DNA from: Rusavskia elegans | Taxonomy: Eukaryota; Ascomycota; Lecanoromycetes; Teloschistales; Teloschistaceae | Length of the DNA: 64,000 bases | NCBI GenBank assembly: GCA_011316305.1 | Contig: SAUG01000084.1 | Location: 141,250 to 205,249, forward strand | Direction of reading: 5' to 3' | Shown here: in pieces, positions 50,101 to 61,029 of the stretch | How the letters are laid out: every line of letters starts with the position of its first letter | How positions within the stretch are numbered: the first letter of the stretch is position 1 | The notes under the pieces: generated by a model | What the model was told of the DNA's origin: nothing | Database searches by the model: none | Seen by the model: the letters and a program-made list of their open reading frames with translations, nothing else | Made by a program: the position numbers and the translations under genes

Positions 50101-52110
50101 TAGCGTATTAATAGAAGGTCTAATTCTAGTAGATTATATTTATAATCTAGTAGTTATTTATTAATATCCAAACTAATAGTTTCTTTATATTAAATCCTAG
50201 TATTTTACCGAATTCCTTTTATCTATAGTTAGGTTCTATTACTAGCTAACCTATCTAATAGTTCTTATATTATCGAGGTTAATAATTCGGATTCTAATTC
50301 CGATATATTACTACTCTATCTTTAGACTATTATATCTCGCCTGTAAATCGATTATACTATCTAATTCTTTATTAAAGTTCTTTATAATTATCCCGAACTC
50401 CGGATACTAGATAATTATAATCGTTCCTTGCTAGATTTAATTATAAACGTCTGTATATTTATTAGTACTATAAAAAAAGATATAGTATTCAATTCTTCCG
50501 AACTCTAGTTATATAAAAAGGCTATAAAGTTACTTTACGCCGACGAATAGTATAAGACTATAGAAGAAGAACTAGTATTATTAGAATAAAATAATATTTA
50601 GATACTATATACTAAAATATTAATACCTTCTATAAAATATTTTCTTGGAGGTAAACAGATATATAAGATTAAAAGGGACGCTAATAGTAAAATTACGCGT
50701 TTTAAAACTCGCTAGGTCGTTTATAGTTTTAAATAGGAAGCTAGTATCGATTTTAATAAAACTTTTACTTCTATTATTAAATTAATATTATATAAAGCTA
50801 TCTTTACTATAGCTACCGCCTATAGTCTAGAGTTTAATTAAATAAATATTAAGACCGCCTTCCTCTATAGTTATATAGATAAAATTATCTATATATAATA
50901 TTATATTAGTTTTAGCGACTCTAATATAATATATAAATTTCGGAAAGTTTTCTATAGTTTTAATTAGTCGTTTTAGATCTAGTACCGCTACTTCGCTAAA
51001 TTTTTCGCTACTATCGGCTTTAAACTTCTAGAATCCGATTATAATATTTACTATAATAGTACAATTATTTTCGGCGTATATATTAATAATATTCGTTTAT
51101 ATAGTACTAGTTATTAGAACTTTAATAATATTAAAATATATTTAAACGAACGTTTTTAAATTTTAGATTTAGGCCCTATTAACTTCTACTTTAGTATAAA
51201 GATTATTAGAAACCGGACTATTTAGTTAAACTAAACTATCTATATTAAATAGATTTTAAAAAATTATAGTTCTACTATCTATAAAAATTATATTTCGATC
51301 TCTATAGGATCTAGCCTTTATTAAGAAACTATTTCTACCGACTAGAACTACCTTCTACTATTAAAGTATAAATATTAGAATACTATCGGCTCTTTAATAT
51401 ATACTATATTTAGAATCTGTCCCGATATTACTTTTACTATTTCTATTATTAATTAATATTTTTCTAACCCTATAAGCTATTACTAGAATACTATTATTAG
51501 AATTTTTAAATATCGATATAAAATAGTTTACTTTATTTTTATTTATAGAAGTAATCTATAGAAGTTTCGGGGGTATACTAACGCCGATTAAATAGATAAC
51601 TATAAAATCTGTTACTCTATTTCTAAATATATTTTTAATATTAAATCCGGCGCTACTAGCTAGTTATCTAAACGGTAAGCTACTATAGTTAAATCGACTA
51701 TTAAAGTAGAATTAAATAGCGAGACTAAAGCTACTAAAGAAGCTATTTAGTTAAATTATATTTTAATTTAGTTATTAGTCGATATATAGAATCTAAACGC
51801 TATCCTAGATATAGTAACCCTCTATAGCGATAACTAGAGCGCTATTATCTTTATTAAAAACCCTTAATTCTATAGTTATACTAAATATATTAATATCTAT
51901 ATTAAATTTCTATAGAAAAAAGTTATAAATAAAACTATCGACTTTTAGTATATTCTAACGGAATAAATAGTAGCTAATAGGCTTACTAAAGCCTTAGATA
52001 AAAGTAAATTCGAGGCCTTCTATATAGTATTTAGGCTTAAAGATCTAAAAATACTCTAAACTTTAAGTAATAATAGCGATAATCTATCTAAATTATAAGA
52101 ATCCTTTCTA
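47196..52110 (+). pseudogene. Copia gag-pol relic
   Basis: Domains in order: gag start KLEGSSYFTNIVPKLKIYSD (47222-47281); a CCHC knuckle preserved as YYSYYN*NSYIKDTYY (about 47900-47950); a Lys/Ser/Gly-rich linker; protease as S*IFDYIYNNYTIF, from WIFDSGCNNHTIF (48243-48287); then the SINE; integrase around 49340-50100 with FIYINYIGPI; RT with NIKTAFLYSYIDKIIYI (50842-50900) and VYINNI, from YVDD (51076-51096); RNase H SDN*SAI (51823-51850); and the closing block *IVANRLTKALDKSKFE (about 51960-52020). The polyprotein would form virus-like particles and copy the element; here stops and lost catalytic Asp codons make it dead. Confidence 0.87.
48646..49062 (-). mobile_element. SINE-1 copy e inside Copia
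   Basis: About 417 bp with a 12-bp duplication ATTTTCTTTTAT at 48634-48645 and 49063-49074. Reverse orientation, with head at the right (B box region GATTTAAACC, mutated; A box TGGCGCAGTAGTAACGC). It separates Copia protease from integrase, so it inserted after the Copia element. Confidence 0.9.
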
Positions 52111-53604
52111 ATAATAATTTCCCCCGGAATATAATTAATTCCGGGGTACTAGCGATTACTATATACCTATAAATATTATTTTCGGAAAATATAATATATA
52201 CTATAGAAAATAGTTCAACATTTAAATGAATTTAGGCTCTATAGACCTATATATATAATATCTATATTATTTTTAAATTACTATATTCTTTATATACTTT
52301 TCGATAATATATTCGATCGAAATCTATATATAATTATCTATATATCTTTCTATTTTAGTAGTAAAATATTAAAAAGATACCTTTAGTCTATATCCTACTA
52401 AATTCTATATTAGATTTAATATATTAACTAGTTTTAATATTAGTAAAACGTATTTTAACTATCTAGTAGACTATTCGGGCTTTATATAAAGCTTTTTAGA
52501 GCCTACTATTTATTTTTATCTGCTATCTACTACTATTATATCTTCGAATATATTCTTACTAATTCTATACCGTCTAATATATAAATTATATTATTTAATT
52601 CTCTATATTCTATACTTTTATTAAATACTATTTATAGCCGTTATAGATTTAGGTAACCTTCGAAAATTTAATTTTAACTTCTATATTTCAAGAGAGCTCG
52701 ACTTATATATATATATATTAAAATATTTAATAGACTATTCGATAACTTTCGAGTTTATATTATCTATATAAACTATAATAATAATCTATTCTATTTCTAC
52801 TTTCGGGTACTATTTTATCTAAACCTCGAATCTAAACGCTATTAGATAAGAGATAATATTAATAGCTTTTAGAATCGCGATATTTTTAACTTTCTATAGC
52901 TAGATAGTAAAAATATATAAATATATATCGAGGTCTTTACTATCTAGCTGTACCGCTAAATTAATTATAGGATTTTATAGGAATTTTAGAAATAGTACTA
53001 TTAGAATACCGTAATTATTAATAATCTAAAAATTTATATTAATCTTTAAAACTATAGTAAATATTTCTATATCTAGAACTATCTAGACGATATAACCTTT
53101 AATATATCTATAAAGGCTTATAATATTCTAATACTCGTTTAATATACGCTCTTTTAGTAAGTTAAAAAGAAATATAATATCTATACCTTTTAGTATTTTA
53201 GCGGTAATTGATAAAAACTTATAATATCTATAACTTATTATTAGATCGGTATTTTTAATCGCCGAAGCCTTAGATATACTCTTCTAAATAGACGATATCT
53301 ATTTTAAATACTTTACAGAAATCTATATTATAAATTAATACCTATACTAGTATTCTACTAGGTATACTACTACTATAGAGGATTCAAAATACTATAGAAG
53401 CTATAGAAACTCTAATTTCTTTTATCTAAATTTCGATTTTTATAATTAATATATATATCTATATTATAGGAGCCTTTTAAAATTTATCTACCTCGCCTTT
53501 ATTATATATAAACTCTTTTTTTCTATAAGTTTTTAAGCGAGTATATAGTAAATCTATTTAATTTTTACCTTTAGTATATATATAATATATTATTCGTATG
53601 GAAG
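52111..53604 (+). other. Copia 3' segment of unknown content
   Basis: 1.5 kb between the end of RNase H and the 3' LTR, where most Copia elements have almost nothing. It opens with an inverted repeat (CCCCCGGAATATAATTAATT, then CCGGGG at 52120-52145). The plus strand from about 52780 has coding-like pieces such as NLESKRY*IRDNINSF*NRD, then *LDSKNI*IYIEVFTI, with RIP-type stops. It may be an additional gene or a nested element; no family recognised. Confidence 0.5.
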
Positions 53605-53780
53605 TATTAGAAGTATATATTATATATAATAGCTATACTAAAGCGCTAAAGGCGCTAGTACCGATCAAATCTAGTAGATCTAGACGCCAAGGCTCTGCTA
53701 CTTCCTTTTTATATATTTAGTTTAGGCGAAAGCCTATCTTAGTAAATTAAGCTTGATATTCTATATATATGATTTCAACA
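53605..53780 (+). repeat. Copia 3' LTR
   Basis: 176 bp, ending GATTTCAACA with the canonical CA still intact. It is less mutated than the 5' LTR at several C/T positions. Followed by the target duplication TCCAT. Confidence 0.88.
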
Positions 53781-53931
53781 TCCATCGTATCCGTCGATTT
53801 TAGTTATATAGTACTTTCTTCTCCCTTTAAGGCGTTAAATACCTTTAACTTTAAAATACCGAGATAATAGATTACTAGTAAGGCGTCTTTTAGTTTACTA
53901 TCTTCTTTTTCTTTTTCTTTTTCTAATAACT

Positions 53932-54749
53932 TCCTTAGGTGGGTCTTTTTGTCTCATATGTTAACGTCATGTTACGCGTAGTATAAAATGGTTAAAATCC
54001 TGTTATATACGTACCATAGACGTTAAAATACGCGTAATATCTATTGACAGCTGTTATAATATACGTAATGTTACGCCGTAACAGTATATTTAATTAGGTA
54101 TTTTATAAGGTATTAAAAAACAAAAATCGATACCTCGACCCCGAAATCGACCTATCGACTTTAAGGTCAATAGACCGGTAGAGCCGATCTAGACCTTCCG
54201 AATTCGATAGACCGATTTCTTTTACCTCTACTAATTAGTAAGCAATTTATATTTAAAAATCTAGAAAAAAGATTTAGGTTTCGAAGGATTCGAATACGGA
54301 ACCTCTAGGCTGACTAAACGAAAGTAAACTTTTATTTTAATATTTAGACTATCCGACCTATATTTTATTAGATCAGACTTATAGTTATATATATACTAGA
54401 ACTATTTTAATATTCTATTAATTTTTTACTAGTATTTTATTAATATCCTGTATAGTAAAACAGTATCTTGATATTATTTTAATAATAAATTTATATTAAT
54501 TTTCTATTTATAAACTACGCCTAGTTATTAAAAGTATTAATCTAGTAATAAGCTATATATAATAAATTATTTTAATATACTAGCTATATTATATAACTTT
54601 ATATTAAATATAGCAGCTAATTAATTTCTTATTATTTAAGATCTTAATATTAATATCTTTATAAAATCATATTAACTTCTTATTTTTTTTAATATATAAT
54701 TAACAGGATGTTAACAAGCCGTTCTAGAATATAAGGCGCCACCTAAAGT
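53932..54749 (-). mobile_element. TIR element A, copy 1, with tRNA-like module
   Basis: About 820 bp. The left end CCTTAGGTGGGTCTTTTTGT is an imperfect inverted match of the right end (reverse complement ACTTTAGGTGGCGCCTTATA), and both are followed inward by TTAAC...TGTTA motifs. The minus strand has a tRNA-like module: A box ATAGTCTAAATATTAAAAT (54333-54351) and B box GTATTCGAATCC (54286-54297). The body has the strong inverted repeat CGATAGGTCGATTTCGGGG region. The left 150 bp keeps many CpA/TpG steps. Confidence 0.65.
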
Positions 54750-55104
54750 TCTATCTACCTGCTTTTTATTTTTCTTAAATTCTATTTAAAATTAATATTG
54801 GTATTAGACTTTTATTAGAGAAAGTTCTATAGTGATCGATACTAGTACTCTTATAAATATAGCCATAAAATGATTTTATAGACGTTTAAAAAACGAGTTA
54901 GTTTATCTATTTCTATTATCTTGTATTTTTAGAATTCCTATTAATAAATGTCTACTAACTTTTTATAGTATATTATTTGACTATCTTATAAAAATATATA
55001 ATTCGATATTTATTAATTTATTTCTAGAATTTTTATATCCAGATCTATTTCTATATTTATATAGCGCTTTCCTAAAATATAAATAGAAGTTTACTATCTA
55101 CCTT
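54750..55104. other. short unidentified spacer
   Basis: AT-rich, nothing recognised. Its right end TCTACCTT (55097-55104) is the target duplication of the next MITE. Confidence 0.5.
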
Positions 55105-55264
55105 TAGTCTGGCCGTTTTATCGGGTTTCGAACCCGGATCGGAGAAACCGACCCGAATTTCTAACCGTATTAGAAAAGAGACTAACTTTAACTAGTAATT
55201 TCAACGCGTTAGCTACGTTTATCGCGAAGTCGGGTCGCCACTTTGGACCGAAATGGCCAGTCTA
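55105..55264. mobile_element. 160-bp hAT MITE, copy 3
   Basis: Starts TAGTCTGGCC and ends GGCCAGTCTA. Flanked by TCTACCTT and TCTACCCT (55265-55272), 7 of 8 identical with a C/T change. Same length and core as 30131-30290. Confidence 0.9.
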
Positions 55265-55482
55265 TCTACCCTTTTCTATTACTATTTTAAAGCAGAATTT
55301 CGATTAAAGTAAAGATTAGTAGGATAGACGATAATATAAAGCGAAACTAAATACACGATAAAAATAATATATATAATAGTAATAACCGGTAATATTATTA
55401 TTAAACGTTCCGTTAAATTTAAATTCAACGTCAATAGCCCGTTAATTAACCGTTATTCAATCGTCAAAAAAACTAATATATT

Positions 55483-56230
55483 ATCTTAGACAGCGCTGCT
55501 AGTTTCTAGATCGCCTGTTATTTTATAATTGATTTAATGTTATATAGTAAATGAAATAGACAGTTCGTTAACAATTGAATTTATTGAAGCTGCTAATAGA
55601 TATTTAATTTTTAAAAATAAAACGTTCGTAAAAACAGCTAGTTTTATACTAATAACTGTTTTTGGTAAAATTTAACAAAGATTATATTAAATAAAACTTT
55701 AAATTAAATATTAACTGTTTGTAAATTTCAATATCTAGTTAATTAATCGGCAATTGCTAGTTTAAAAAAAACTAAAATCTATTTAATGTTAATTCGATGT
55801 TAAAACGATATTTAAATGAGATTTAAAACTATTTAAAATCCTAGTATATATTTAATCCTTTAGTATTTAAATCTACCGGTTACTTTAATCTAGATAGTAA
55901 AGTAGTATTTATCATTCTATCCCTAGAAACCAGTTCCGATTAAAATAATTCGATAGGTTCAGCGTTCGAATCCCAATCGATCTATCGGATTAAAATCTCG
56001 AAAAGTCGATCTAGAATCCGTCGTATAGATTTTTTATATTTTACGGTACATTAAAATAATATACGAATTGCCTGTTTTCGAAAACAGTATATTTTTTAAA
56101 ATAGATATTATTAATTACGATATATTCGTATTATCTATACTCGATATTTTTGATTACGTAATATACTTTTCAATTTGACTTTAACAGAATATTAACAAGC
56201 TGTTCAAATACTAGAGGCGTTATCTAAAAT
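55483..56230 (+). mobile_element. TIR element T, copy 2, with tRNA-like module
   Basis: About 748 bp, opposite orientation to copy 1. Left end ATCTTAGACAGCGCTGCTAG; right end CTAGAGGCGTTATCTAAAAT. tRNA-like module on the plus strand: A box TAATCTAGATAGTAAAGT (55886-55903) and B box GCGTTCGAATCCC (55962-55974). The subterminal CTGTT/AACAG motifs recur at both ends. Relatively well preserved, with many CpA/TpG steps. Confidence 0.72.
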
Positions 56231-56299
56231 ATATCCGAATAGAAAGATAACGAACTAATAAAAACTACAGAACGTTTTAATAAAACGCGCCGAATAGCG

Positions 56300-56330
56300 T
56301 AACGGGCCGTTACTAGAAAACGGCCCGTTA
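56300..56330. other. perfect 12-bp GC-rich stem-loop
   Basis: TAACGGGCCGTT, 7-base loop ACTAGAA, AACGGCCCGTTA. Each arm is itself almost palindromic. It stands out because the surroundings are AT-rich. It lies between T copy 2 and an unidentified relic. No element end or terminator role can be shown. Confidence 0.8.
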
Positions 56331-57569
56331 GAAAATGGCGGCTAATTAACGGTCTATCTGGAACGCGTTTATTACTATATACCGTTCTAATAAATTATTC
56401 TATTAATAGCTCGTCTACGGTATATTATAGTATATACGAAAGCCTTTAAAATAGATATATAATGAAATATTGGAGTTGAACCGTATCTAAATATAGTTAT
56501 CGTAGCGATAGAAGCGTATTTATATAATTTTTAAAAAACTTTTTAATTAGTCTTTAGATTTTAATTTATATTATTTCTATCTTTTTATAAAATTTTAAAT
56601 AAAAAAATAATTATATTATTTTTAGCGATTTAGATAAAATATTAATTAATATAGTTAGCGGTACCGAAATCAAAGGTACTATTAAAGAGCGTATTATAGT
56701 CGAATCTACTATTTCTAAATAATATTAATCGATATATACGCGTATTTCTATATTCGATGGCTTTTATAGTTTCGCCTAGCTAGAAAAAAAGGAAAATCTT
56801 TTAAATTCGGAATAGTATTTTTACTATACTTTTGCTATAAAAATAGTATTAAAAAGAATCTATTAGATAAATTTCGCGATTTCTATAAATTCCGAATAGA
56901 CTATATTAATAGGTCGACTTCTAATAAATTCTAAAATAAGAAAAATAGTAATTAGTAGACTAGATTCAGATTTTATTCCTATTTTTTTAAAAAAAAGAAG
57001 TATTTTTAGTTTTATTACCGTAATGAAATAGATTATTTCCCTTTATCTTTTTATATAATATTCGATAATGAACGCGTATAGCCTTTAACTTCTAAAAATA
57101 ATTATTAGCATAAAAAAATATCAAAAAAAATAATATAATTCCCATACTTTTTTATTATCGATAGATCTATAAATTCTATATTTACAGGTTACTGTAATAT
57201 ATTACCGGAATAGTTTATAGTATATATATAAATTAACGTATTTCAACCGTTAATAGATAATAAAATACTTTTATCTAGGCGATAAAGACTAGGCTATAGT
57301 ATTTAAATAATATCAAAATAATTACTAGTATAGAGTCTAAAGATAAAAAGTAAAATATTAATATAGTATTTTCTCCTTTACTAATTTAAAAAGGCAATTG
57401 TAATAAAAATATTTATTAGCGATCTATATATGGTCTGATATATATCAATAAAAAATAGAACGAGTCTTTTAAAATATAAAGAGTTTAAAATATACCCGTC
57501 TATATACCACTAGCTCGAGTTCTTCATGAAGCGGAGGTAATAATTAAAGAAAACCTAGCTATTTAGTAT
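56331..57569 (+). other. unidentified coding-like relic
   Basis: From about 56630 to 57130 plus-strand pieces are readable: GTEIKGTIKERIIVESTISK (56660-56719); SIFDGFYSFA*LEKKENLLN (about 56750-56810); FITVMK*IISLYLFI near 57010-57055. The Gln/Trp-type stops suggest a RIP-mutated protein gene; the opening resembles the kind of sequence seen in retrotransposon gag N termini, but this is weak. The rest, to 57569, shows nothing. Confidence 0.35.
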
Positions 57570-58240
57570 AGCAGCATATTTAACTAGGTATTTTAAAAGG
57601 TGTTAAAAAACAAAAATTGATACCTCGACCCCGAAATCGACCTATCGACTTTAAGGTCGATAGACCGGTAGAGCCGATCTAGATCTTCCGAATTCGATAG
57701 ACCGATTTCTTTTATTTCTACTAATTAACAAGCAATTTATATTTAAAAATTTAGAAAAAAGATTTAGGTTTCGAAGGATTCGAATACGGAACCTCTAGAC
57801 TGATAAAACGAAAGTATTCTTTTATTTTAATATTTAGACTTTCCGACCGCTATTATATTAGATTAAATTTAGAGTTATATATATTCCTGAATTATTCTTG
57901 ATATTTAATAAATTTCTTATTACTATTTTATTAGTTTTTTATATAGTAAAACAGTATCTTAATATTAATTTAATATCAACTTTATATTCATTTTTTATTT
58001 TTAATTAAAGCCTAGTTATTAAAAATATCGAATTAGTAGTAAACTGTATATAATATACTGTTTTAATAAATTAGATGTTTTATATAACTCTATATCGAAT
58101 AGAACAGGCAGTTAATTCTTTATTATTTAAGACTTTAATATTAATATCTTTATAATATCTTATTAACTTCTTATTTCTCTCAATATATAATTAACAGGAT
58201 GTTGACAAGCCGTCCTAGAATATAAGACGCCACCTAAAGT
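57570..58240 (-). mobile_element. TIR element A, copy 2
   Basis: Aligns with 54095-54749 in the same orientation over about 670 bp, with both tRNA-like boxes kept (B box 57776-57787, A box 57822-57840) and the same right end GACGCCACCTAAAGT. The left ~150 bp of copy 1 is missing or replaced, so this copy lacks one terminus. Confidence 0.7.
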
Positions 58241-58985
58241 AGGCTATTAAAAGAAAGTAGTAGCTAGACCTAGGCCTTCTAAAGTAGGAATTAATAGAAA
58301 GTTTCGGAAAAAATTAGGCGGAATCCGAAACTATAGCTATAATAATATATATAGGCCAAGCGTTAGAACGAAATATATATATAGTTATAAGAAGCTTTAG
58401 TATATAGTAATAAATTTAAGTACTTCGTATAAAAAAAACCCCTCCGATTTATCTACTTTCTTTGATCGAGAGTTCTATTAGGTTTATTAACTTCGGATAC
58501 GTCTATTTTATCTCTTGATATATATTATTTACTGTATACTATAGTAATACTAATAAGTTCACCATCGCTGCCGTATCTAGTTTTAATCTAGAAGGTTTTA
58601 ATATAATATTACGAGTGGATAGAATTTAATTTAATAATCTTTTTACTTTTTGGAAAACTGATTTATCTATTTAAATCGCGTTTAAAGTTATTAGAAATAT
58701 ATTCAATAGATATAAAATTAAGTAAAAGTCGATTAAATAATAATGGAATATAATCGTAAAGTTATATAACTAGCTCTAAGTTCTTTATCCGCTAGTCGTA
58801 ACTAATAGCTAGAGAGTTATAACGCCGATAAAATATTTAAAAAAGAATTCTAGAACGAATACACTAATAGTAAGTTAAATATTAATAGATAAATAATTCG
58901 ATTTTTAAAAGTTAAAGCTATTACGAAATTAACTGAAGTGTTTTATTATTAGTTATATACAGGGTAGACTTTAGCGTATTAATGC
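58241..58985. other. unidentified, moderately mutated spacer
   Basis: Begins with a more GC-rich patch (CTAGACCTAGGCCTTCTAAA near 58265). No gene recognised. Confidence 0.45.
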
Positions 58986-59957
58986 TATTTATTTAATTAT
59001 TTGTTTTGGTTTTAGTACCCGGTAAACCAGTGGTTCGGTAAGTAAATTAAACGTTAGTATACTAGTATTAAATATACGGTAGTAGAACTTATATTCTAGT
59101 TTAATTGACGTAAATAATAGTTCTTTTTATAGAATTTTAATTTAAATTTACTTAGTAAAATAATATATCCTTCTATCGATAATTTAACGTAGAGATTTTT
59201 ATAGATAAGTATACCTCGTAGTTATCGTTTCTTCTTTATTTACCAGTAATATAAGCCCTGTAATACTATACCCTCGCAAGTACTACAACTTATTAAAAGC
59301 CTTTATATACGTATATACTCCCGTAACAGCTATAGCTATAAGCTAAACCAGACGGTAGTATATCCGTAATAACTATATCTATCCGCGCGGTTATCGACTA
59401 CTTCGTTATAACTAGAGTAACCTATTTCGATTTTAACCTAGATTTTTTTTTTCCGCCCTTAAAATATATTATCTAATTTCTCTACCCCCCTTTAATTTAA
59501 TCGACCGAGTAAAGCTTCTAGCTATAATAGCTAGCGTACTACCTAGTAACCTTTTTAAAACTAGATAGACTAAAAAGTACTTTAATAGTTTAGCGGAATA
59601 TTTAGGTATAGGTTATATAATAAATATAGCTAATACGATAAATATATATAATTACTTCGTAGTATAGTAGATAGATATAGCAGAAATATTAGATACTCCT
59701 AATTATTTATAACGTCGAGGAAGGACTGGTAGACCGAGGACTGCGAGTAACGAAGTTATATTTATATAGTAGAGGATTCGTAATCGAATAAAGAAAGAAA
59801 TAGTTATAAATTTTACCTGATAAACTATATACCTTTAGCTATAAAAATTTCTTTATATATAAAATAAAATGATCGTTGCCGTATATAACGTTGATATAAT
59901 ATATATATATATATTAATACTTAATATAACTCCAGATAGGAGCTTTCTAGAGGGGAT
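58986..59957 (+). repeat. repeat R, copy 4
   Basis: Complete copy in the plus orientation, from TTGTTTTGGTTTTAGTACCC and GTAAACCAGTGGTTCGG to CTCCAGATAGGAGCTTTCTA. Collinear with the reverse copies 2 and 3. A degraded frame reads IDRVKLLAIIASVL (about 59500) and RRGRTGRPRTASNEV (about 59714-59760), hinting at a basic protein. RIP damage is intermediate. Confidence 0.82.
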
Positions 59958-60269
59958 ATTAATACTATATATAATCTATTTCTTCTATTTTTAATTTTAG
60001 CTTCCGTCTATTATTATTTGTACTAGTATAATATCGATATCCTATATATATAGTATACAGTCTTCTATTAGGTTCTAGATATTTAGAAAATCAATTTATT
60101 ACTTTTTTTTAGTCGATAATCAGATATTTAGTAAAATTAAGATCTGAATTTATTTTCTTACTTCTAATAATCAAATTTTCATTATTTTAAAATAGCGATT
60201 ATATCTCCCAATCGGCGTATCCGATTTTCTAATATATCGAGGAATATTATATCTATCTTTTAATATTAA
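59958..60269. other. short spacer
   Basis: AT-rich; the only notable thing is a higher frequency of CpA than in the left half of the window. No feature recognised. Confidence 0.4.
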
Positions 60270-60990
60270 TTTAAAAATCCTTCTATTATACCGATCTAAA
60301 ATATAAAAAAATCAGGAGTTTCTAATAATATCGATAAGGAATCTATATTCTATAAAGTACCTAACGAAATATAGTACTTGTCTACTAAAATTACTTAGAA
60401 GACTTTTACTAGAAATAATAATAATCGTCCGGTTTATATTAGTTCCGTAGAATTAGATACTAGAAATAAAAATCAGGTTTATTAGTTTGAAAAGTATTAA
60501 CAGTTATCTCTTTTTAACTAATAATCGAAAAGAAAAGAGAATAAATTAAAAAGTCGGCCGAATATCTTTTCTAATAATAGTATATTAAGAATAGATAAGA
60601 ACGTAAAAAGGTATAGAAATTCTACTTTTTAATTTCCCGCTAGTACTTTCTAAGCTAATGATTATCGTTCTATAAATATTTTTCTCTCCTATCTTTCTAT
60701 ATAGTATAGCTAATAATTATATAGTCGGCGTCTACTATAACTAGTCCCCGAAATAATAAGCTTAATACTACTAATTCTAAATCTCCTAAATTATAAAAAC
60801 CCGATAATTTATCAAATAAAAAGTTGAAAAAGAATATAGAATCTAGTAAACTTAAGAGACCCTAACTAGTAAAAAGTAAATATTCGAATTTTACCGATAA
60901 GCCTAAAGCTAAAATGGCTAAATTATAAAATCAATACCGTATTTCATTTCTGCTATACTTTAATTTAGATAAAATTTATTAATTTATTAG
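60270..60990 (+). pseudogene. unidentified coding relic with RIP-type stops
   Basis: A plus-strand frame (codons at 60312+3n) is readable for about 230 codons, with TAA/TAG as the only interruptions. Pieces: SGVSNNIDKESIFYKVPNEI (60312-60371), then RNNNNRPVYISSVELDTRNK (60411-60470), then NIFSNNSILRIDKNVKRYRN (60561-60620), then NLVNLRDPN and ILPISLKLKWLN (about 60840-60930). Rich in Asn, Ser and Arg. No family recognised; the composition would fit a gag-like or DNA-binding protein equally well. Confidence 0.42.
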
Positions 60991-61029
60991 TAGTATCTAG
61001 AGTCCTAATATATATAAGTATAGTTAACT

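Larger units (their letters stand above)
45595..53780 (+). mobile_element. full-length Copia LTR retrotransposon, 8.2 kb
   Basis: Two direct LTRs of equal length (176 bp) at 45595-45770 and 53605-53780, flanked by TCTAT (45590-45594) and TCCAT (53781-53785), a 5-bp target duplication differing by one C/T. Gag-protease-integrase-RT-RNase H order in between identifies the Copia superfamily. It contains a SINE (48646-49062) and an R fragment (47000-47194). Large extra segments lie before gag (1.2 kb) and after RNase H (1.5 kb). All coding carries RIP-type stops. Confidence 0.88.
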
